NCBI RefSeq assembly: GCF_900116145.1
Contig: NZ_FPAB01000006.1
Location: 62,001-126,000 of the forward strand
Length of the DNA stretch: 64,000 nt
Direction of reading: 5' to 3'
Source of the DNA: Streptomyces harbinensis
Lineage (GTDB): Bacteria > Actinomycetota > Actinomycetes > Streptomycetales > Streptomycetaceae
Shown: piece by piece, positions 33,796 to 42,789 of the stretch
Layout: each line of letters starts with the position of its first letter
How positions within the stretch are numbered: the first letter of the stretch is position 1
Translations under genes and position numbers: made by a program
Notes under the pieces: model-generated
What the model was told of the DNA's origin: nothing
The model's input: only the letters and a program-made list of their open reading frames with translations
The model's database searches: none

Positions 33796-34518
33796 TCAGC
33801 CGGTGGCGACGCCGTGCGAGGCGAGATAGGCCAGCGGGTCCACGTCGCTGCCGTACGCCCGTGAGGTGCGCACCTCGAAGTGCAGATGCGGCCCGGTGCT
33901 GCGGCCGGTGTTCCCGGACAGACCGGCCCGCTCTCCGCCGTTGACCACCTGCCCGTCCTTGACGTGGATCTCCGACAGATGGGCGTAGAGCGTGTAGTAC
34001 CCGTCGGTCATCTCGATCAGCACCGCCTTGCCGTAGTCGCCCCAGTCGCCCGCGAAGATCACGGTGCCGGGCCCGGCCGCCTGAACGGGGGTGCCGACGG
34101 GGACGGCGAAGTCGGTCCCGGTGTGCCGGCCGGCCGCCCAGCCGCCGGGGATGCCCCAGTGCGCGCTGATGGGGAAGCCGGTGACCGGCATGGTCCAGAT
34201 CTCGGCCTGCGCTCCGGTGGCCGCCGAGGCGCGGGCGAAGACGGTGGCCACGTCCCCGATGACCGGGGGGTCCTCGCGCGGCGCCGCGGAGCGCGGTGCG
34301 GCGCGCGAGGTCCTGGCCGGGGGCCCGTACGCGGCGCCGAAGGCGACCGGGCCGTAGGTGTCGTGGGTGTCCGCGGGGGACGGCGCGGCCGGGTCGCTGC
34401 TGGCGGCGGCCGGCACCGTCCAGGGTCCCGCTATCACCACGGCACCGAGCAGGCTGCCGGCCAGGGCCCGGCGCAGCGTACGGGGATCGGAACGCTGGGT
34501 GCGCGCACGGATGCTCAT
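33796..34518 (-). CDS. Secreted M23 family metallopeptidase
   Basis: 240 residues from ATG 34518. N-terminal signal peptide: basic start (RARTQRSDPRTLRRALAG), hydrophobic LLGAVVIAGPWTV and a PAAASS cleavage region. After a ~60-residue linker comes the LytM/M23 fold with zinc ligands in GRHTGTDFAVPVGTPV (HxxxD) and GPHLHFEVR (HxH), plus YGKAVLIEMTDGYYTLYAHL. M23 enzymes cut peptidoglycan crossbridges. No LysM or other wall-binding domain is present. Confidence 0.93.
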   Translation of the reverse strand: MSIRARTQRSDPRTLRRALAGSLLGAVVIAGPWTVPAAASSDPAAPSPADTHDTYGPVAFGAAYGPPARTSRAAPRSAAPREDPPVIGDVATVFARASAATGAQAEIWTMPVTGFPISAHWGIPGGWAAGRHTGTDFAVPVGTPVQAAGPGTVIFAGDWGDYGKAVLIEMTDGYYTLYAHLSEIHVKDGQVVNGGERAGLSGNTGRSTGPHLHFEVRTSRAYGSDVDPLAYLASHGVATG

Positions 34519-34701
34519 GGTGTCGAGCCAAGTTCACCGGCCGCCGGTCCGCATCCGCCCGCCGCCCGCGGGTGCGGGCCGTTCGGCGCAGGGCGCGCGG
34601 GCCGGCCGGGTGCCGTCCCGGCTGTCGTGGCGGGCCGGGGGCGGCCGGGCGGGCGGCGCCCCCGCCGCGCTCCATGATCACTCTCCCGGGTGACCGTCCG
34701 A

Positions 34702-35856
34702 TTACTCTCGGCTGATGAGGAGCAGGGCGCGGTCGTCGTTGACGTCCTTGGCCACGGCCTCGATGAGATGCCAGGCCGCGCCCCGGAAGCCGGTCGGTAC
34801 GTAGCGGTCGGCCTCGCCGGTGAGCCGGTCGACGCCTTCGGAGAGGTCGCGGGCCGGGCGTTCCACCAGTCCGTCGGTGAAGAGCATGAGGACGTCGCCG
34901 CGCCGCAGGGTGCCCTTGGCCGGATGGAACTCGGCGCCCTCGTACACGCCGAGCAGCGGTCCCTCGGCGGCGACCTCGGTCCAGCGGCCGGTTCCGGCGT
35001 TCAGCTGGAGGCCGGGCACGTGGCCGGCCGAGAGCAGTTCGTAGTCGCCGGTGTCCAGGTCGAGCACCAGGTGGATGGAGGTGGCGAAGCCCTCGTCCCA
35101 GTCCTGCCGCAGCAGATAGCCGTTGGCGGCGGGGAGGAAGGAGTGCGGCGGGAGCGAGCCGAGGAGGCCGCCGAACGCGCCGGAGAGCAGCAGGGAGCGG
35201 GAGGCCGCGTCCATGCCCTTGCCGGAGACGTCGGTGATGACCGCCTCCAGGGTGCGCCCGCCGGGTCCGGTGCGGGCGGCGACCACGAAGTCGCCGGAGA
35301 AGGACTGGCCGCCGGCCGGGCGCAGCGCCATGTCGTGGTACCAGCCGGCGGGCAGCTTCGGCAGGGCGCTCTGGGCGCGAATGCGTTCGCGCAGGTCGAA
35401 GAGCATGGTGCCGCCGCGCCGCCAGGGGACGCCGACGCGGCTGCGGAACTGGGCGATCAGCAGCCCGGCCAGGGCCACTGCGGCGACCACCAGGATGGTG
35501 CCGGGGGTGACCGGGTCGATGTTGGCGCGGCTGTTGTCTATGAGGGCGGTCTCGGCGACGAGCGCGGTGGCGGCGACGCCGTAGAGGCCGAGCAGGCTGG
35601 CGGGGCGCAGCAGCAGTCCGCCCGCGACGAGCGGGAGGGCGAGCGCTTCGGGCGGGCACCATTCGGAGCTGATGAGGGTGCCCGCGGCGAGCAGGGGCAC
35701 GGAGCACAGCAGCACGGTGAGCGCCGCGGAGTCCGAGCCGCCGCCCCGGAAGGAGTCGACGGCGGCGCGGCGGACGGAGGTGCGCAGGCGGTGGTAAGCC
35801 TTGTGCGCCCGGAGTCTCGGGTTCGCCGGGGGTGCGTTGTCACTGCCGCGTGCCAT
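34702..35856 (-). CDS. PP2C-type (SpoIIE domain) serine phosphatase, membrane-bound
   Basis: 384 residues from ATG 35856 (MARGSDNAPPANPRLRAHKA). Residues ~40-140 hold four hydrophobic segments (LTVLLCSVPLLAAGTLIS, LALPLVAGGLLLRPASLLGL, VVAAVALAGLLIAQFR). The C-terminal ~230 residues are a SpoIIE phosphatase with metal-binding Asp in GQSFSGDFVVAART, ITDVSGKGMDAASRSLLLSG, LMLFTDGLVERPA and the final DDRALLLI. Such proteins dephosphorylate anti-anti-sigma factors in streptomycetes; no STAS/kinase partner is adjacent, so the target is unknown. Confidence 0.92.
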   Translation of the reverse strand: MARGSDNAPPANPRLRAHKAYHRLRTSVRRAAVDSFRGGGSDSAALTVLLCSVPLLAAGTLISSEWCPPEALALPLVAGGLLLRPASLLGLYGVAATALVAETALIDNSRANIDPVTPGTILVVAAVALAGLLIAQFRSRVGVPWRRGGTMLFDLRERIRAQSALPKLPAGWYHDMALRPAGGQSFSGDFVVAARTGPGGRTLEAVITDVSGKGMDAASRSLLLSGAFGGLLGSLPPHSFLPAANGYLLRQDWDEGFATSIHLVLDLDTGDYELLSAGHVPGLQLNAGTGRWTEVAAEGPLLGVYEGAEFHPAKGTLRRGDVLMLFTDGLVERPARDLSEGVDRLTGEADRYVPTGFRGAAWHLIEAVAKDVNDDRALLLISRE

Positions 35857-35976
35857 GTCCTGGGACCTTATCCACCCATTCGGGGGTGCGTCGAACCTCC
35901 CACGCTTCCGTACCTGCGTGCGGAGGGGCGGTGAGGCGGAAATCTCTTCGCCTCGTCGGAAAGGAGGTTGATAGGG

Positions 35977-35988
35977 ATGGAGTTATGA
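35977..35988 (+). CDS. Three-codon upstream frame (Met-Glu-Leu) overlapping the Eis-like start
   Basis: ATG GAG TTA TGA, with AGGAGG (35962-35967) at ideal nine-base spacing. Its TGA overlaps the downstream ATG 35985 as ATGA. The leucine codon is the rare TTA, decoded in Streptomyces only by the developmentally controlled bldA tRNA. It may tie acetyltransferase translation to bldA through re-initiation. It could also be coincidental; the acetyltransferase start has only a GGAG two bases away. Confidence 0.35.
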   Translation: MEL

Positions 35989-37214
35989 CGATAGAGCTGC
36001 GTGTTCTGGACGAAGCGGACTGGGAGACCTGGTTCTCCACCGTGAGCTGGGCGTTCGGTGGTGCGTTCGGCTCGGACGAGGAGCGCGCGCTGTGGCGTTC
36101 GCTGACCGAGACGGAGCGGTCGATCGGGGTGTGGGACGGCGACCGGGTCGTGGGAACGGCGGGCACCTTCTCGTTGGGCCTTTCGGTACCGGGCGGCGCG
36201 GTGGTGCCCGCCGGTGGGCTGACGATGGTGGGAGTGGCGCCCACGCACCGGCGGCGGGGCATCCTGCGGCGGATGATGCGGCAGCAACTGGACGATGTGC
36301 GGGCCGCCGGGGAGCCCCTGGCGGTGCTGACGGCCTCCGAACCCTCGATCTACGGCCGCTTCGGCTACGGTACCGCGACCTGGGAGCTGTCGGCCGAGAT
36401 CGAGACGCGCGATGTGCGGCTTTCGGCGCCACCCGGTATCGACGAGGTGGAGATCCGGGTGGCGGATCCGGCCGATGTGCTGGACGCGTGCGAGGAGTTG
36501 TACGCCCGCCAGGTGCCGCTCCGGCCCGGGATGCTGGCGCGCCGCCCCGGCTGGGAACGGGCGGCGCTGTGGGTTGCGCCGGACGTACGGGCCGGTGCCG
36601 CGCCGCAGTTGTGCGTGCTGGCGGAGCGGGACGGTGAACTGCTGGGCTACGCCCGCTACCTGACCCGCCCGTCGTGGCAGCCGAGCGGCCCGGACGGCAC
36701 CGTACAGGTCCGGGACCTCCAGGCGACGGAGCCGGCCGGGTACGCGGCGTTGCTGCGGTATCTGCTGGACATCGACCTGATGTCGACCGTCGCCCTGGCC
36801 AGACGGCCGGTGGACGAACCGTTCACGCAGCTGCTGTCGGACGTGCGCCGGTGCGATCTGCGGGTGCGGGACGGGCTGTATCTGCGGCCGGTGGAGGTGG
36901 GGCCCGCGCTGGCGGCGCGGCGGTACGCCACGGACGTGGAGGTGGTGCTGGAGGTCACCGACGCCTTCTGCCCCTGGAACGAGGGCCGGTGGCGGCTGTC
37001 GGGCGGGCCGGAGGGCGCGGTGTGCGAGCGGACGGCGGACCCGGCCGAGCTGGCGCTGACGGTGAACGAGGTGGGGGCGGCGTATCTGGGCGGGGTGTCG
37101 CTGAGCGCGCTGGCGGCGGCCGGGCGGGTGCGGGAGCTGCGTCCGGGGGCGCTGGGGGCGGCGGCCACGGCGTTCGGTTCGCCGGTGGCGCCCTGGCTGT
37201 CGCACGGGTTCTGA
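35985..37214 (+). CDS. Eis-like GNAT family N-acetyltransferase
   Basis: 409 residues from ATG 35985 (MTIELRVLDEADWETWFSTV). The layout is that of the Eis family: an N-terminal GNAT domain with acetyl-CoA loop VGVAPTHRRRGILRRMMRQQL and ASEPSIYGRFGYGTATWELS, a second GNAT-like domain, and a C-terminal sterol-carrier-like domain (FCPWNEGRWRLSGGPEGAVC, LGGVSLSALAAAGRVREL) ending in PWLSHGF, where the C-terminal carboxylate acts in catalysis. Eis enzymes acetylate amines, including aminoglycosides; the substrate here is unknown. Confidence 0.92.
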   Translation: MTIELRVLDEADWETWFSTVSWAFGGAFGSDEERALWRSLTETERSIGVWDGDRVVGTAGTFSLGLSVPGGAVVPAGGLTMVGVAPTHRRRGILRRMMRQQLDDVRAAGEPLAVLTASEPSIYGRFGYGTATWELSAEIETRDVRLSAPPGIDEVEIRVADPADVLDACEELYARQVPLRPGMLARRPGWERAALWVAPDVRAGAAPQLCVLAERDGELLGYARYLTRPSWQPSGPDGTVQVRDLQATEPAGYAALLRYLLDIDLMSTVALARRPVDEPFTQLLSDVRRCDLRVRDGLYLRPVEVGPALAARRYATDVEVVLEVTDAFCPWNEGRWRLSGGPEGAVCERTADPAELALTVNEVGAAYLGGVSLSALAAAGRVRELRPGALGAAATAFGSPVAPWLSHGF

Positions 37215-37221
37215 GCGGTCC

Positions 37222-37251
37222 GGCCGCCCGGGCCGCCGGGCCCGGGCGGCC
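37222..37251. terminator. Terminator after the Eis-like gene
   Basis: A perfect 13-bp stem, GGCCGCCCGGGCC (37222-37234) with its complement at 37239-37251, four-base loop, eight bases after the stop codon. It also lies downstream of the minus-strand ABC operon. Confidence 0.75.
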
Positions 37252-37341
37252 TGCGGGTGGGCGGGCGCGGCGGGCGGCAGACGTACGCCGTGCCGGGCAG
37301 GCTCGCCGGCACGCCCTGGGTGTGCTGTCCGGAGAAGCGGG

Positions 37342-38955
37342 TCACCCCGGCTGGGGCGTGCGGGCGCGGCGGCCGGGGATGGCGGACAGCAGTTCCTGGG
37401 TGTACGGGTGTCCGGGGTGGTCGAAGACCCGGGCCACCGGGCCGGTCTCCACGATGCGGCCCCGGCGCATCACCGCCACCCGGTCGCAGACCTGCCGCAC
37501 CACGGCCAGGTCGTGGGAGATGAAGAGATAGCTCAGGCCGAAGCCGGCCCGCAGTTCGGCCAGCAGGTCGAGCACGCTCGCCTGCACCGAGACGTCCAGG
37601 GCCGAGACCGGTTCGTCCAAAACGAGCAGCCGCGGGGTGAGCGCCAGCGCGCGGGCGATGGAGACGCGCTGCCGCTGGCCGCCGGAGAGTTCGGCGGGGC
37701 GGCGGCCGGCGGCGGTGGCGGGCAGCCGTACCAGGTCCAGCAGTTCGGCCACCCGCCGCTGCCGGCCGCGCCGCCCGGTGGTGCGGTAGGCGCGCAGCGG
37801 CTCGGCGATGGACTGGGCGACGGTGAAACGCGGGTCGAGCGAGCCGTACGGGTCCTGGAAGACCGGCTGGATGTCGCGGCGCAGCCGGCGCAGCGCGGCC
37901 GGGCCGAGCGAGCCCAGGTCGTGGCCGTCGAAGGTGATGGTGCCGGCGTCCGGGCGGTCCAGGCGCAGCACCAGCTGCGCCGTGGTGGATTTGCCGGAGC
38001 CGGATTCGCCGACGATGCCGAGCGAGCCGCCGGCGGCGAGGGTGAAGCCGACGCCGTCGACGGCGGCGGTCCGGCCGCCGTCGAAGGAGCGGCGCAGGCC
38101 GCGCACCTCAAGCAGGGGCGGTCCCGCCGGGGCGGGGGCGGCGGGTGCGGCCGTCATGTCGGGGACGGCGGCGACGAGTTCGCGCGTGTAGGGGTGGGCG
38201 GGCGCGGTCAGCACGCGGTGTCCGGGGCCGCGTTCGACGATCTCGCCGCGCGACATGACGGCGATCTCGTCGGCGCGGTCGGCGGCCACCGACAGATCGT
38301 GGGTGATGAGGAGCAGCGCGGTGCCGTGCTGCTCGGTGACGGTCTCCAGGTGGTCGAGGATGCGGCGCTGCACGGTGACGTCCAGCGCGCTGGTCGGCTC
38401 GTCCGCGATGAGCAGCTTGGGCCGGCCGGCGAGCGCGATGGCGATGAGGACCCGCTGGCACATCCCGCCGGACAGCTCGTGCGGCAACGTGCGTGCCACC
38501 TCGGCGGGTTCGGGCAGTCCGGCGTCGGCCAGCAGGTCGACGGCCCGGGCGTGGGCGGCCTTTCTGTCCTCGGCGAGGCCGTGGATCAGCAGCACCTCGG
38601 CGACCTGGTGGCCCACCCGCCGCACGGGGTTGAGCGAGACCATCGGGTCCTGCGGGACGAAGCCGATCTCCCGGCCGCGTACGGTGCGCCAGGCGCGCTC
38701 GCGCAGGGCGGTGAGGTCGCGTCCGGCCAGGGTGACGTGGCCGCCGGTCACCTGGGCGCCGGGTGGCAGGAGGCCGAGGACGGCGAGCCCGGTGGTCGAC
38801 TTGCCAGAGCCGGACTCCCCCACCAGGGCCAGGGTGCGGCCGGGCGCCAGGTCGAGGTTCACGCCGCGCACCGCCCGCACGGTGGAGCGGCGGGAGCGGA
38901 AGGCGACGTGCAGGTCGCGGACGGAGAGCAGGGGCTGCGGTGCGTCGGTGGTCAT
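37342..38955 (-). CDS. Dual-ATPase subunit of a peptide-type ABC importer (DppD-DppF fusion)
   Basis: 537 residues from ATG 38955 (MTTDAPQPLLSVRDLHVAFR), TGATG overlap with the permease gene. Two complete ATPase domains in one chain: first with GESGSGKSTTGLAVLG, LSGGMCQRVLIAIAL, LLIADEPTSALD; second with GESGSGKSTTAQLVLR, LSGGQRQRVSIARAL, LLVLDEPVSALD. Both have HPYTRELVAAVP/HPYTQELLSAIP, typical of oligopeptide/nickel-type importers. Domain one has Met-Cys in its signature where Gln-Arg or Met-Arg is usual, perhaps making it the weaker site. Last gene of the four-gene importer operon. Confidence 0.92.
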   Translation of the reverse strand: MTTDAPQPLLSVRDLHVAFRSRRSTVRAVRGVNLDLAPGRTLALVGESGSGKSTTGLAVLGLLPPGAQVTGGHVTLAGRDLTALRERAWRTVRGREIGFVPQDPMVSLNPVRRVGHQVAEVLLIHGLAEDRKAAHARAVDLLADAGLPEPAEVARTLPHELSGGMCQRVLIAIALAGRPKLLIADEPTSALDVTVQRRILDHLETVTEQHGTALLLITHDLSVAADRADEIAVMSRGEIVERGPGHRVLTAPAHPYTRELVAAVPDMTAAPAAPAPAGPPLLEVRGLRRSFDGGRTAAVDGVGFTLAAGGSLGIVGESGSGKSTTAQLVLRLDRPDAGTITFDGHDLGSLGPAALRRLRRDIQPVFQDPYGSLDPRFTVAQSIAEPLRAYRTTGRRGRQRRVAELLDLVRLPATAAGRRPAELSGGQRQRVSIARALALTPRLLVLDEPVSALDVSVQASVLDLLAELRAGFGLSYLFISHDLAVVRQVCDRVAVMRRGRIVETGPVARVFDHPGHPYTQELLSAIPGRRARTPQPG

Positions 38956-39917
38956 CAGCGCACTCCGGTCCTTTCGAGGGCCCGTCCGATGCGGTTCGCG
39001 CACAGCACGATCAGCGCGATGGCCAGGCCGGGGAAGGTGGTCAGCCACCAGGCGGTGGAGATGTAGTCGCGGCCCTGGGAGACCATGGCGCCCAGTTCCG
39101 GCGCGGGCGGCGCGGCCCCGTACCCCAGGAAGCTGAGCGCGGAGACGGACAGCACGGCGCCGCCGATCTCCAGGGCGGCCAGCACGAGCACCGGCTGGGA
39201 GGCGTTGGGCAGGACGTGGCGCAGCAGGATCACCGGGGTGCGGGTGCCGCTGGTGACGGCGGCCCGGAAGTACACGCTGGATCTGATGCGCAGCACCTCG
39301 GCGCGGATCACCCGGGCGAACGCCGGGATGCCCGAGATGCCCACGGCGATCGCGACGTTGGTGACGCCGAAGCCGAGGATGGAGACGACGGCGAGGGAGA
39401 GCAGCAGTCCCGGGATGACGATGAGGACTTCCACGCACCGCATCAGGGTCTGGTCGACCCAGCCGCCGAGGTAGCCGGAGAGCACGCCGAGGACGGTGCC
39501 GGCCAGCAGGGAGAGCGAGACGGCGATCAGGGCGGCGGTGAGCGAGGTGCGGGTGCCGTGCACCACGCGGGTGTACAGGTCGCGGCCGAGGTTGTCGGTG
39601 CCGAACCAGTGGTCGGCGCCGGGCGGGGTGAGGGAGGCGGCCGGGTCGGTGCGCAGCGGGTCGGTGCCGGCGAACAGCGAGGGGGCGAGCGTCCAGGCCA
39701 GGATCAGCGCCAGGTAGAGGACGGCGAGGAGCAGCCCGGGGTGAGCGGCGAGGGTGCCGAGCGCGGCACGCAGCCGGGCGGCGCGGCCGTGCGTCTGTTC
39801 CTGTCCCGGGTCGGCGGGGGCCGCCGGTGCGGGGGGTGCGGGCGGCCGGCCCGGTTGCCGCGGGTCCTGCTCGGTGGTGAGCGTCATCGGGGAACTCCGG
39901 TCGATGTCGGCGGACAT
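38955..39917 (-). CDS. Peptide-type ABC importer permease (DppC-like)
   Basis: 320 residues from ATG 39917 (MSADIDRSSPMTLTTEQDPR), overlapping the upstream permease stop as TGATG. A ~50-residue Pro/Ala-rich cytoplasmic N-terminus precedes six helices. The DppC signature HWFGTDNLGRDLYTRVVHGT and the EAA-loop-like region RVIRAEVLRIRSSVYFRAA are present. It forms the membrane channel with the DppB-like subunit. Confidence 0.92.
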   Translation of the reverse strand: MSADIDRSSPMTLTTEQDPRQPGRPPAPPAPAAPADPGQEQTHGRAARLRAALGTLAAHPGLLLAVLYLALILAWTLAPSLFAGTDPLRTDPAASLTPPGADHWFGTDNLGRDLYTRVVHGTRTSLTAALIAVSLSLLAGTVLGVLSGYLGGWVDQTLMRCVEVLIVIPGLLLSLAVVSILGFGVTNVAIAVGISGIPAFARVIRAEVLRIRSSVYFRAAVTSGTRTPVILLRHVLPNASQPVLVLAALEIGGAVLSVSALSFLGYGAAPPAPELGAMVSQGRDYISTAWWLTTFPGLAIALIVLCANRIGRALERTGVR

Positions 39918-40864
39918 CAGGCGGGCTGGAGGACGATCCGCGGATCGACCTTGGGGTAGATGAGATCGACGGCGAGGTTGACCACGACGTACAGGGCGCC
40001 GGCCAGGAAGATGATCGCCCGGATGACGGGGAAGTCCTGGTCCGCGATGGCGTCGGCGGTCAGCCGGCCGATGCCGGCGCGGGCGAAGACCGTCTCGGTG
40101 ATGATGGCGCCGGCCAGGATGTTGCCGATCATCATGCCGAGCATGGTCAGCGCCGGGATCGAGGCGTTGCGGAAGGCGTGCGTCCACACGGTGCGCAGCC
40201 GCCCGGCCCCCTTGGCGCGGGCGGTGCGCACATACGGTTCGGCCAGCGCCATCCGCAGCCCCTTGGCGAGCAGCTGGGCCAGTACGCCCGCGCTGGGCAG
40301 GGCGAGCGCGATGGCGGGCAGCACCAGCCGGGAGGTGTCGCTGTCGCCGTACGCCGGGAACCAGCCCAGGCCGAAGGAGAACACCTGGATCAGCAGGATC
40401 GCGGTCCAGAAGCTGGGCAGCGAGATCCCGGCGACGGTGCCGGAGAGCACCGCGTTGCGCAGCGGCGCCCAGGGGGCCAGGGTGGCCGCCAGCGCGGCGG
40501 CCACCCCCAGGACGGCGGTGAGCAGCAGGGACGCGGTGGCCAGCTCCAGGGTGGAGGGCAGGGCGCGCCCCAGCATGGCGGCGACCTCGTCCCCGGTACC
40601 GAAGGAGGTACCGAAGTCCAGGGTCAGCGCGCGGGAGACGAAGTCCGCGTACTGGGCGTACAGCGGACGGTCCAGGCCCAGCTCGGCGCGGAGCGCGTCG
40701 GCCTGGGCCCGGTCGACCCCCACCGGGTCGCCGCCGCCGGCGGAGCGCAGCATGATCGACACCGGGTCGCCGGGGACGAGATGCAGCACCAGGAAGGACA
40801 GGCTCAGCGCCGCCCACAGGACGATCAGTCCGTTGGCGAGCCGGACCAGGACGTAGCGCCTCAC
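39917..40864 (-). CDS. Peptide-type ABC importer permease (DppB-like)
   Basis: 315 residues from GTG 40864 (MRRYVLVRLANGLIVLWAAL), overlapping the binding-protein stop as GTGA. Family blocks: LSFLVLHLVPGDPVSIMLR near the N-terminus, LRAELGLDRPLYAQYADFV, and the EAA loop EPYVRTARAKGAGRLRTVW. Six membrane helices. It is the first permease of the importer. Confidence 0.92.
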   Translation of the reverse strand: MRRYVLVRLANGLIVLWAALSLSFLVLHLVPGDPVSIMLRSAGGGDPVGVDRAQADALRAELGLDRPLYAQYADFVSRALTLDFGTSFGTGDEVAAMLGRALPSTLELATASLLLTAVLGVAAALAATLAPWAPLRNAVLSGTVAGISLPSFWTAILLIQVFSFGLGWFPAYGDSDTSRLVLPAIALALPSAGVLAQLLAKGLRMALAEPYVRTARAKGAGRLRTVWTHAFRNASIPALTMLGMMIGNILAGAIITETVFARAGIGRLTADAIADQDFPVIRAIIFLAGALYVVVNLAVDLIYPKVDPRIVLQPA

Positions 40865-42543
40865 GACGCGATCCACACCTCGTTCAGCAGCGGCTTGCCC
40901 TCGATGTCGGCGCGGAAGCCGCCGACGGAGGGGCCGTAGCCGTAGGACCAGAACCGGTCGTAGACGGGGATGGTGTAGCCCTGCTCGATGATGCGCTGCT
41001 GGGCCGCCTCGCCGATGGCCTGCCGCTCGTCCGGGTCGACGGTGGACTGGAGGGAGTCCAGGAGGGCGTCGAGTTCCGCGTCCGGGTGGTTGTACAGCAT
41101 GCTCATCTCGGGGTGGGAGGAGCCGTAGACGAGGCGGATGACGTCCACGTCGGCGCGGCCCTGGCTCCAGGTGGTCAGGTCGCCGGGGAACTCGTCGATC
41201 GGCACGTCCGGGAGGGTGGCCACCGGGTCGAGGACGAGTTCGACGCCGATCTCCTTCCACTCCTGCTGCACCAGCTGGTGCTGTGCCTCGGCGTCGGTGC
41301 TGCCGGACTGGTAGGTGATGGTGAGGGAGAGCCGGTCGCCGTCGGCGTTCTCGCGGATGCCGTCGGCGCCGACCCGGTCGTAGCCGGCGCCCTCCAGGAG
41401 CGCGATGGCGGCCTCGGGGTCGTGCCGGATCTCCGCGGACTGGTCGGTCCAGCCGGGGGTGGCGGCGGTGAGCACGCCGGTGGCCGGCTGCTGGGTGCCC
41501 TGGAAGATGGCGTCGACGATGGCCTGCCGGTCGATGCCCAGGCTCAGCGCGCGGCGTACGTCCGGGTCCTGGAGTTCGGGGCTGGAGGCGAGCGGGATGT
41601 ACGGGATGGCGATGCCGGGCGAGGCGCCGGTGGCCAGGCCGTAGCCGGGGAGGTTGGCAAGCTCGGCCTGGTTGGTGAAGGGGATGCCGTCGGCGAGGTC
41701 GATCTGGTCGCTGGTGACCGAGCCGTAGCGGACGCCGCCCTCGGGGACGACTTCGAGGACGATCCGGTCGACGTAGGCGGGGCCCTGGTTCGCGGCGATC
41801 GGGGAGGCCCAGGCGTAGTCTTCGCGCTTGATGAGTTCGACGGACTTCTCGGGGGTGAAGGAGCCGAGGGTGAACGGCCCCGAGGCGGCGAAGTCGCCCA
41901 GGCACAGGTCGGCGGGGTCGTTGCCGAGGGAGGCCGGGGAGAGCTGGACGAAGGAGGCGGTGGCGGTGGTCTGGAGGAACTGGGCGTTGGGGCCGTCGAA
42001 GTCGACGCGCACGGTGTGGGTGTCCAGGACGGTGGAGCCCTCGTAGCCGGCGAGGAAGCTGCCGGCCTGCGGGGCGCGGGCGCCGAGGTCCACGATGGCG
42101 TCGAAGTTGGCCTTCACCGCCTCGGCGTCGAAGGGGGCGCCGTCGGAGAAGGTGACGTCCTCGCGCAGGTGGAAGGTGAACTGGCTGACGTCGTCACTGA
42201 TCTCCCAGGAGGTGGCGAGCCAGGGCTTGATCTCCTTGGTCTCCGGGTCCTGTTCGGTGAGCTGGTCGCCGAGCTGGCGGCCGACGTTGCGGGAGGTGAG
42301 CTGGGGGCGCTGGCGCGGGTCGACGCAGTCGATGGTGTTGGCGAAGGCGTACCGCAGGGTGCCGCCGGCCACCGGGTCGCCGGAGGCGCCGCCGCCCGGG
42401 CCGTCGCCGGAGCCGCCGGTGCCGCTCTCGCCGGTGCCGCAGGCGGTGAGGGTGACGGCGAGCGCGGCGAGCAGCGCGGTGGCGTGGGCGGGGCGGGGTA
42501 TGCGACGGCTGCTGCGCCGTCCTGGCGTGGGCGTGGTGGCCAC
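40861..42543 (-). CDS. Solute-binding lipoprotein of the peptide-type ABC importer
   Basis: 560 residues from GTG 42543 (MATTPTPGRRSSRRIPRPAH) with AAGGA about ten bases upstream. Signal peptide LLAALAVTLTAC ends in a lipobox (LTAC, Cys ~35), followed by a Gly/Ser linker. The SBP_bac_5 fold is recognisable: WEISDDVSQFTFHLREDVTF, DGAPFDAEAVKANFDAIVD, VRRALSLGIDRQAIVDAIF, LLEGAGYD. These proteins bind peptides, glutathione or metal chelates. The upstream cysteine-type leader peptide argues for a sulfur-containing substrate (inference). Confidence 0.92.
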   Translation of the reverse strand: MATTPTPGRRSSRRIPRPAHATALLAALAVTLTACGTGESGTGGSGDGPGGGASGDPVAGGTLRYAFANTIDCVDPRQRPQLTSRNVGRQLGDQLTEQDPETKEIKPWLATSWEISDDVSQFTFHLREDVTFSDGAPFDAEAVKANFDAIVDLGARAPQAGSFLAGYEGSTVLDTHTVRVDFDGPNAQFLQTTATASFVQLSPASLGNDPADLCLGDFAASGPFTLGSFTPEKSVELIKREDYAWASPIAANQGPAYVDRIVLEVVPEGGVRYGSVTSDQIDLADGIPFTNQAELANLPGYGLATGASPGIAIPYIPLASSPELQDPDVRRALSLGIDRQAIVDAIFQGTQQPATGVLTAATPGWTDQSAEIRHDPEAAIALLEGAGYDRVGADGIRENADGDRLSLTITYQSGSTDAEAQHQLVQQEWKEIGVELVLDPVATLPDVPIDEFPGDLTTWSQGRADVDVIRLVYGSSHPEMSMLYNHPDAELDALLDSLQSTVDPDERQAIGEAAQQRIIEQGYTIPVYDRFWSYGYGPSVGGFRADIEGKPLLNEVWIAS

Positions 42544-42789
42544 GGAGGGGTTCCTTTCAGGACGAATCCCCCGGCCGGCGGCGCGCGTTCGGGCACGGCG
42601 CGGCGGCGGGTGGACACGGGTGCGCGGGGCGCACGGAAGGGAGAGCGGGCGAGGCGGCGCACCGCGGCACGGCACGCCCCCGGGCAGGGGCGGGCTGGGC
42701 GCGGGGCGCGGAAGTCCCGTGGAACGGGGGCCGGTTACGGGCGCGGCGGCTCGGGGCCGGCGCTCACCACCGGGGAGAGGAGGGGGAGA

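Noticed and set aside
34702..35856. Plus-strand frame 34690-35934 antisense to the phosphatase
   Set aside because: Val/Gly/Ala-rich shadow; the minus strand carries all SpoIIE-phosphatase motifs.
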